NCBI GenBank assembly: GCA_943325425.2
Contig: CALPPJ020000002.1
Coordinates: 1-18,252, forward strand
Direction of reading: 5' to 3'
Origin: Bifidobacterium breve
Lineage (GTDB): Bacteria; Actinomycetota; Acidimicrobiia; Acidimicrobiales; Ilumatobacteraceae
Length of the DNA: 18,252 nucleotides
Each line of letters begins with the position of its first letter. The stretch's first letter is position 1. The notes below the pieces were generated by a model, which worked only from the letters and a program-made list of their open reading frames with translations, was not told where the DNA came from and made no database searches. A program made the position numbers and the translations under genes. Shown in pieces: positions 14,138 through 18,252 of this stretch.

Positions 14138-15624
14138 CGAAGCGCTCGTCGACGCATGCCGAGCAGCAGAATTCCCAGTCCGAACAATGCAACGGGAACT
14201 GTTAAGACGTTTACTTGCTGTCCAGTTGCCGGCAACTGATCTGGGGCGATTGTTGTTGTTACAACGAGCGGGATCGTTGTTGTAACTGTTAAATGAGCAA
14301 CCGTGGTTGACGTGGTTGCGGCAACTGTTGTTGTGGTTGTCGTGGTGACCGTGTTTGCTAACCGCACCACCGCCAAATTCAAAATACCTTGGTCGTCAAT
14401 TGCTCCCGCAGCAATGATCCGACCATCATTTTGCACAGATACAGCATGTAATCGACCGTTGAGAGGTGATCCATTCCATATTCCTGACGTTGCGAAGTCG
14501 CTGTCAACAGCACCGGTGTCGTCAAGACGCATCACTATTGGTTCAGGTGAGGCACCATCACTCATACCGCTGATCAAAATGTTGTTATCAGCAGTGACGA
14601 ACACATCATCACCAAAGACGTCTCGGTTACTAGTAGGCAAGTATCGCCAACCTTGAGATCCGCACGCAGTATCAAAGGCACCTGATTGTGTGAGACATAC
14701 AACGAGGGGGCTTTGTTGGGTACTAGGGGCGGGGCCACCGTACGTACCAACTGCGACAAGGTTTCCGTTTGGACGAACAGCAATTGCGTTGAGTCGTGGG
14801 TCGCCATTGAGTTCGTCAATGAGATAACCCTGAACGGCGAAGTTCGTATCAAGAGAGCCAGTATTCGTGAGTCGTCCGACAATCGCCGCACTCGGTGCCA
14901 AGTTGCCGATAATTGAACCGACAAAGATGATTCGCCCATCGTCGTCGAGTACAACGTCTAGTGCTTGACCCTTTTCAATTGATGAAGAGATAAATCGACC
15001 ATCAGAGCCAAATGAGCTATCAATGACGCCCAATGCACTAAAGCGCGCCACCAAGATTCGTTGATCGTTGCTATCTGAAATCGCGGGGTATTCATCGCCA
15101 ACGACAATGATCTTTCCGTCTGGTTGAAGTTCTAAGGCTCGCGCCGAAGTACCATCGCCAGCCGAGTACGTAGCGAAGCCGCTATTTTCGAAACCGAACG
15201 AGCCATCGATATTGCATGAACTTGTGAACTTGGCAAGAAAGAGAGTTCCCTTGTAATTGATCTGCATTGTTCCAGCAACAATGAAGGAGCCGTCAGAAAG
15301 AACAACTAGATCACTCGCAACAGCATCATTAGCCGTGTCAATAAATTGTCCCGTACCGTTGCATGTTGTGTCTGGGGAACCATTAGCAAGGAAGCGTTGC
15401 ACAAGGATGTGTGATACTGGTGAATCCGTCACCGATCCAACGACCAGTACGCGGTTGTCGGAATAGTTGGCGAGCGCATACGCCGAAGATGGATCTGTTT
15501 GAGATGAAATGACCACACCGGTGCCGCCCCATGAAGTATCAAGATCACCGTCACTCGCAAATGCCGTTGAAGCAGTCATCAAGATCGCAATTGTGGCAAC
15601 GATGAGCGCAACGATTCTTTTCAC
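14134..15624 (-). CDS. LPXTG-anchored delta-60-repeat surface protein
   Basis: The 496-residue product starts with a signal peptide (MKRIVALIVATIAILMTAST, cleavage probably after AFA). A series of delta-60 repeats fills the middle, each ending in a short 'D-(S/T)-x-(F/C)-x-x-x-G' signature: LDTSWGGTGVV, PDTTCNGTGQF, IDSSFGSDGRF, LDTNFAVQGYL, FDTACGSQGWR, VDSDFATSGIW. Each is preceded by a strand of the form (I/L)-(V/I)-V-G. These build a beta-propeller-like extracellular domain. A Thr/Val-rich low-complexity spacer (about residues 430-460) precedes LPATG (464-468), a hydrophobic helix and a short basic tail RRRALR, the sortase sorting signal. It should be covalently attached to the wall by a sortase, which is not in this window. 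The GTG start at 15624 is weak but gives a proper signal peptide. Confidence 0.87.
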   Translation of the reverse strand: MKRIVALIVATIAILMTASTAFASDGDLDTSWGGTGVVISSQTDPSSAYALANYSDNRVLVVGSVTDSPVSHILVQRFLANGSPDTTCNGTGQFIDTANDAVASDLVVLSDGSFIVAGTMQINYKGTLFLAKFTSSCNIDGSFGFENSGFATYSAGDGTSARALELQPDGKIIVVGDEYPAISDSNDQRILVARFSALGVIDSSFGSDGRFISSSIEKGQALDVVLDDDGRIIFVGSIIGNLAPSAAIVGRLTNTGSLDTNFAVQGYLIDELNGDPRLNAIAVRPNGNLVAVGTYGGPAPSTQQSPLVVCLTQSGAFDTACGSQGWRYLPTSNRDVFGDDVFVTADNNILISGMSDGASPEPIVMRLDDTGAVDSDFATSGIWNGSPLNGRLHAVSVQNDGRIIAAGAIDDQGILNLAVVRLANTVTTTTTTTVAATTSTTVAHLTVTTTIPLVVTTTIAPDQLPATGQQVNVLTVPVALFGLGILLLGMRRRALR

Positions 15625-15658
15625 ACGGTGAGTCTACGGAAACGAACGTATCGAGGGT

Positions 15659-16501
15659 TTACCTCGGTGATGTGAGGGCGAAAGCCACCGCAGCGGCGTG
15701 ACCAACATTAAGTGAATCAACGTCTGATGCAATTGGGATACGAACTTGATGATCTGCGCTAGACAGTGTTTTATTGGGAAGGCCATTTCCTTCAGCACCG
15801 AAAATGAGAGCTAAAGGACCAGGCTTGGTGTCAACAAACTCATGAAGCGACACGGCGCTGAGGTTGGGTGTGAATGCCAGAACCGATCCACTCTTTCGAC
15901 GTACGACCGACATCGCTTCGTCCACATCCATACGAACGATGGGCAAGAAGAGAATTTCTCCCATCGACACTCGAACGGTCCGGCGATAGTAGGGATCGGC
16001 ACATGTTGGGTCAATCACGATCGCGTCAATATGGAACGCCCGCGCCGAGCGGGCAATTGCGCCAAGGTTCTCGTGGTCGCTGAGGCCTTCAAGGACCGCA
16101 ATGCGATGGCGCGGCCCGTACAACGGCGGATGCGAGAGCACCTCGTCGAGAGTTTGCAGCTCGGGCCTCAGAGCGGAACCAACCACACCGCGATGCATGT
16201 CAAAGCCAACAACGCTGGAGATGACTTTTCGCTCGGCGACGTAGATCGGGCAGGCCACGTTTGCGAGCGCTGGAGTCATGATGTCAACGCGATTAGGCGA
16301 GAGCACGATTGAACGTAAACGCATATTTGATACAACAAGCCGGCGAACCACCTCAACACCCTCAGAGATGAAGAATTGATTGTCGGCTGAACGACGCCGA
16401 ATTTCTGGATCGCTGAGTCCGACATAATCGGCCAATCGGGGGTCGGCGGGGTCGGTGATTTCGATCGGGTTGATACTCACTCCAGCATTCTGCCGACACA
16501 T
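15659..16501 (-). CDS. SpoU/TrmH-family 2'-O-RNA methyltransferase
   Basis: The 280-residue protein has an N-terminal substrate-binding part (residues about 15-120, with FFISEGVEVVRRLV). The C-terminal SPOUT methyltransferase domain carries the three signature motifs: motif 1 HENLGAIARSARAF (N145 and R151), motif 2 IFGAEGNGLP (235-242) and motif 3 IPIASDVDSLNVGHAAAVA (255-273). The trefoil-knot domain binds S-adenosylmethionine and methylates a ribose 2'-OH of tRNA or rRNA. The substrate is unknown. Motif 3 has G-H where S-V-A is usual. The frame runs back to ATG 16501. GTG at 16480 would give MSINPIEITDPADPRLADY, closer to the usual N-terminus of homologues, so either start is possible. Fifty-seven nt separate it from the divergent HAD gene, with no operator recognised. 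Confidence 0.9.
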   Translation of the reverse strand: MCRQNAGVSINPIEITDPADPRLADYVGLSDPEIRRRSADNQFFISEGVEVVRRLVVSNMRLRSIVLSPNRVDIMTPALANVACPIYVAERKVISSVVGFDMHRGVVGSALRPELQTLDEVLSHPPLYGPRHRIAVLEGLSDHENLGAIARSARAFHIDAIVIDPTCADPYYRRTVRVSMGEILFLPIVRMDVDEAMSVVRRKSGSVLAFTPNLSAVSLHEFVDTKPGPLALIFGAEGNGLPNKTLSSADHQVRIPIASDVDSLNVGHAAAVAFALTSPR

Positions 16502-16558
16502 CCGGAGAGTTATTCAGATAAATCACTCAACTGCCGAGCGCACATTTCTGCGTCGTTG

Positions 16559-17089
16559 ATGCGTTTAACTGGTATGACAAACACAACCGATAACCCAAAC
16601 CCACTTATCCTCCTCGACATTGATGGAGTCATCAATGACTTAAACGCTCTGAGCGGCCTAGACCGTGACTGGGGCATTGACCAGGTCTATAGCCATGGTC
16701 ATACTGTTTACATTCCGGACTATATGGGCTGGCTGATTCGCCAGCTCACTGATGTTGCCGAGGTGCATTGGTGCACCACGTGGCGACACCGGGCGAACGA
16801 TGAAATAGCCGAGCATTTAGGCATTGAACAATTGCCAGTAGTCGACGACGGAACCAGAAGCCGATTTGTTGATTGGAAGGCAGCAGCTGCTCACGATTTA
16901 GCCGAAGCGGCTATCAAGGCCGGCCGAAAGGTTCTCTGGATTGAGGACTTCTATGGTCATTTACCAATCGACGAGATGCCCAAAGGTGTCGAATTTGTTG
17001 ACACTGCGGCTCATGACGAAATGGTTTTGGAGATTGATATGTTGCCCGACTGGCTCTTGCAACTTTTCAACTCCACTCCCGTCAGATGA
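16559..17089 (+). CDS. HAD-family phosphatase resembling HAD_SAK (RNA-repair) proteins
   Basis: The 176-residue protein has a HAD hydrolase core. Motif I is LILLDIDGVIN (D20, D22). The cap region contains VYSHGHTVYIPDYMGWLIRQL. Motif II is VHWCTTWRHRAN (T73/T74), K107 is a motif III candidate, and motif IV is VLWIEDFYG (E129, D130). The 'D-D-G-V-I-N ... W-C/A-T-T-W-R...A-N' pattern is that of the HAD domain found in 'Swiss Army Knife' RNA-repair proteins, which are thought to remove phosphates from RNA ends. The assignment is by pattern recall and not by alignment. The start is ambiguous: ATG 16559, ATG 16574 (MTNTTDNPNP) and TTG 16556 are all in frame without a ribosome site. The gene ends 4 nt before a palindromic repeat, and a metallophosphoesterase gene follows. 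Confidence 0.75.
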   Translation: MRLTGMTNTTDNPNPLILLDIDGVINDLNALSGLDRDWGIDQVYSHGHTVYIPDYMGWLIRQLTDVAEVHWCTTWRHRANDEIAEHLGIEQLPVVDDGTRSRFVDWKAAAAHDLAEAAIKAGRKVLWIEDFYGHLPIDEMPKGVEFVDTAAHDEMVLEIDMLPDWLLQLFNSTPVR

Positions 17090-17092
17090 TTC

Positions 17093-17147
17093 GTGATTCT
17101 GGTGCAGAATTGTTACGAAATACGCAACACATCTGCACCAGAATCAC
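17093..17147 (+). repeat. Palindromic repeat copy A (between HAD and phosphoesterase genes)
   Basis: This is a 55-nt palindrome. The outer arms GTGATTCTGGTGCAGA (17093-17108) and its exact reverse complement (17132-17147) form a 16-bp stem. The inner 23 bases can form a second stem (17112-17117 with 17123-17128) broken by one A-C mismatch, with loop AAATA. It begins 3 nt after the HAD gene stop. Copy B at 18164-18214 is nearly identical, with 3 differences in 53 aligned bases. No U-tract follows. The hairpin is also open in the frame of the next gene, so a naive start at 17093 (GTG) would include it. Confidence 0.85.
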
Positions 17148-17185
17148 CCTGGTCCATTAAGTTTCGCAGAGGTACAGGAGGCCAT

Positions 17186-18163
17186 ATGAATAACGAAAAG
17201 CAAATCGGGTACGACATCATCGGCGATGTTCATGGATATGCCGACAAACTCGAGGGCCTTCTGCGCAAGATGGATTACGAGTTGATTGATGGAGCATGGC
17301 AGCACGCAGAACGCAAAGCAATTTTTGTTGGTGACTTGATTGATCGTGGACCTCGGCAACTTGATTCAGTGATGATTGCGAAACGCATGGTTGAAGGCGG
17401 CCATGCTTACATTGTGATGGGCAACCATGAGTTCAATGCCATTGCGTACGCAACTCCGCATCCGAATAAGCGACATGACTTCTTACGAACTCACCGGGGG
17501 AAAACAGGTGGAAAGAATCGTAAGCAGCACAAGAAATTTCTCAGGGCGGTGGGCAAGAATTCGGATCGACATAAAGAATTCATAGCGTGGTTCAAGACCA
17601 TTCCACTGTGGCTTGACCTTGGTGAGTTGCGGATCATTCACGCGTGCTGGAATCTGAAGGCAATAGAGGGACTGAAGTCGAAGCTTGGGCCGAACAACAC
17701 CGTGACTGACGAATTGATGGTCACGATGAGTACCAAGGATCATCAGGATTATCTCGATCTTGAGATTTTGATCAAAGGTCCAGAAATAGAAATGCCAGAA
17801 GGATTGTCGTATGAAGACAAGGACGGCATTGAGCGACGCAAAGCTCGCTATGCATGGTGGAACGACAAGGCCAAAAATATGGAAGAGGCCGCTGTGATTT
17901 CTCCAGACTTTAAATTCAAGAAGAATCGATCAAAGAGTGAACTCTCCGAATACACCATTGGAGAGGGCGATCGTCGACCCTACACAGATGCTGTTCCTCT
18001 CTTCTTCGGTCATTATTGGTGCAGTGATAAGAGCCTCAAGATTCGTTCTGACTACGCGATCTGTGTTGACTACAGCGCTGGAAAAGGCGGTCCACTGAAG
18101 GCCTACCGCTGGAACGGTGAATCCAAGTTTGACCCAACCGTCGACCTTGTCTCCTTCCCCTGA
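17186..18163 (+). CDS. Calcineurin-like metallophosphoesterase
   Basis: The 325-residue protein has all the metal and phosphate motifs of the PPP/ApaH/Pnkp-type metallophosphoesterase fold. These are GDVHG (D14, H16), FVGDLIDRGP (Asp ligand plus Arg), GNHEFNA (Asn/His pair), IIHACW and FGHYW. Such enzymes remove phosphates from proteins, diadenosine polyphosphates or nucleic acid ends. The same fold is the phosphatase part of bacterial Pnkp RNA repair. The stretch at about residues 90-135 (KRHDFLRTHRGKTGGKNRKQ) is a highly basic insertion that could bind nucleic acid. The start is ATG 17186, with AGGAGG at 17176-17181 as a near-ideal ribosome site. The open frame to 17093 runs through palindrome A and is not expected to be translated. 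The gene lies between the two palindromes. Confidence 0.88.
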   Translation: MNNEKQIGYDIIGDVHGYADKLEGLLRKMDYELIDGAWQHAERKAIFVGDLIDRGPRQLDSVMIAKRMVEGGHAYIVMGNHEFNAIAYATPHPNKRHDFLRTHRGKTGGKNRKQHKKFLRAVGKNSDRHKEFIAWFKTIPLWLDLGELRIIHACWNLKAIEGLKSKLGPNNTVTDELMVTMSTKDHQDYLDLEILIKGPEIEMPEGLSYEDKDGIERRKARYAWWNDKAKNMEEAAVISPDFKFKKNRSKSELSEYTIGEGDRRPYTDAVPLFFGHYWCSDKSLKIRSDYAICVDYSAGKGGPLKAYRWNGESKFDPTVDLVSFP

Positions 18164-18214
18164 GATTCTGGTGCAGAATTGTTGCGAAATACGCAACGAA
18201 TCTGCACCAGAATC
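18164..18214 (+). repeat. Palindromic repeat copy B (directly after the phosphoesterase gene)
   Basis: GATTCTGGTGCAGA (18164-18177) and its exact reverse complement (18201-18214) form a 14-bp stem starting right after the TGA at 18161-18163. The inner stem GTTGCG (18181-18186) / CGCAAC (18192-18197) with loop AAATA is fully paired, whereas copy A has one mismatch there. The flanking AC is shared with copy A on the right side. The same candidate roles apply: terminator or mRNA 3' hairpin, REP/MITE-like element, or recombination site. Confidence 0.85.
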
Positions 18215-18237
18215 ACAACAGTAGATACCGTTAAGGC

Positions 18238-18252
18238 GTGAGTGAATTGAAC
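18238..18252 (+). CDS. Possible start of a further gene at the window edge
   Basis: A GTG at 18238-18240 opens MSELN to the end of the window, with AAGG (18233-18236) just in front and a TAGATA hexamer 11 nt upstream that could be a -10 element. Five codons cannot prove coding. Confidence 0.25.

Noticed and set aside
15842..16312. 156-codon plus-strand open frame
   Set aside because: It is antisense to the SpoU methyltransferase gene, whose three motifs are clear. The predicted protein has no recognisable pattern.
17093..17185. Coding extension of the phosphoesterase gene from GTG 17093
   Set aside because: The frame is open, but it would translate palindrome A. A near-ideal AGGAGG lies before ATG 17186, and the conserved fold begins right after it.
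17093..18214. Palindromes as integron attC sites
   Set aside because: The layout (gene followed by hairpin, repeated) fits, but the ends of the palindromes lack RYYYAAC and GTTRRRY core motifs, the outer stem is perfect rather than bulged, and no integrase is visible.
1..18252. CRISPR array, prophage or insertion sequence
   Set aside because: No regularly spaced direct repeats, transposase, integrase or phage structural genes were seen in either strand.

Overview
The window reads as a chromosomal segment of an actinobacterium (Actinomycetota). The signs are gyrB-gyrA followed by a DUF3566 membrane protein gene and tRNA-Ile, two LLM-class (F420-type) oxidoreductases, a mycothiol-type DinB/MDMPI protein, an LPXTG-anchored surface protein, and frequent GTG starts with short 1-4 nt gene overlaps. 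The moderate base composition and several family assignments fit the Acidimicrobiia (Ilumatobacter-like freshwater or marine lineages), but that placement is inference without a tree.

Region 1 (1-5.75 kb) is the conserved gyrase locus. It holds gyrB, gyrA (1-nt overlap), a small TadE/TadG-like pilin-type protein gene overlapping the gyrA stop by 4 nt, a DUF3566 protein gene, then tRNA-Ile(GAT) with a recognisable upstream promoter. A 42-codon membrane-peptide ORF begins 9 nt after the tRNA and overlaps the next gene by 4 nt. Region 2 (5.75-9.05 kb) holds a Rossmann-fold saccharopine-dehydrogenase-like protein and a Fur-family zinc/iron regulator on the plus strand. On the minus strand it holds a DUF1003 membrane protein and a soluble PRC-barrel/MgtE_N/CBS protein.

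Region 3 (9.1-13.3 kb) is more accessory. A vapBC toxin-antitoxin pair has an inverted-repeat operator. Two LLM-class oxidoreductases flank a divergent DinB/MDMPI gene whose start codon lies inside a perfect 11-bp inverted repeat. A strong 17-bp hairpin and a small zinc-ribbon protein gene follow. Region 4 (13.37-16.5 kb) holds tRNA-Ala(TGC), an NTF2/SnoaL-like protein, a secreted delta-60-repeat protein with an LPATG sorting signal (convergent, stops overlapping) and a SpoU/TrmH-type RNA methyltransferase.

Region 5 (16.5-18.25 kb) is the most intriguing part. A HAD phosphatase resembling the 'Swiss Army Knife' RNA-repair HAD family is followed by a calcineurin-like metallophosphoesterase. 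Each gene ends directly in a nearly identical ~51-55-nt palindrome (copies at 17093-17147 and 18164-18214), giving a gene-hairpin-gene-hairpin layout. This is the best candidate for something undescribed, either as a mobile or duplicated cassette structure or as an RNA-processing phosphatase pair. No stretch longer than 300 bases lacks a gene.
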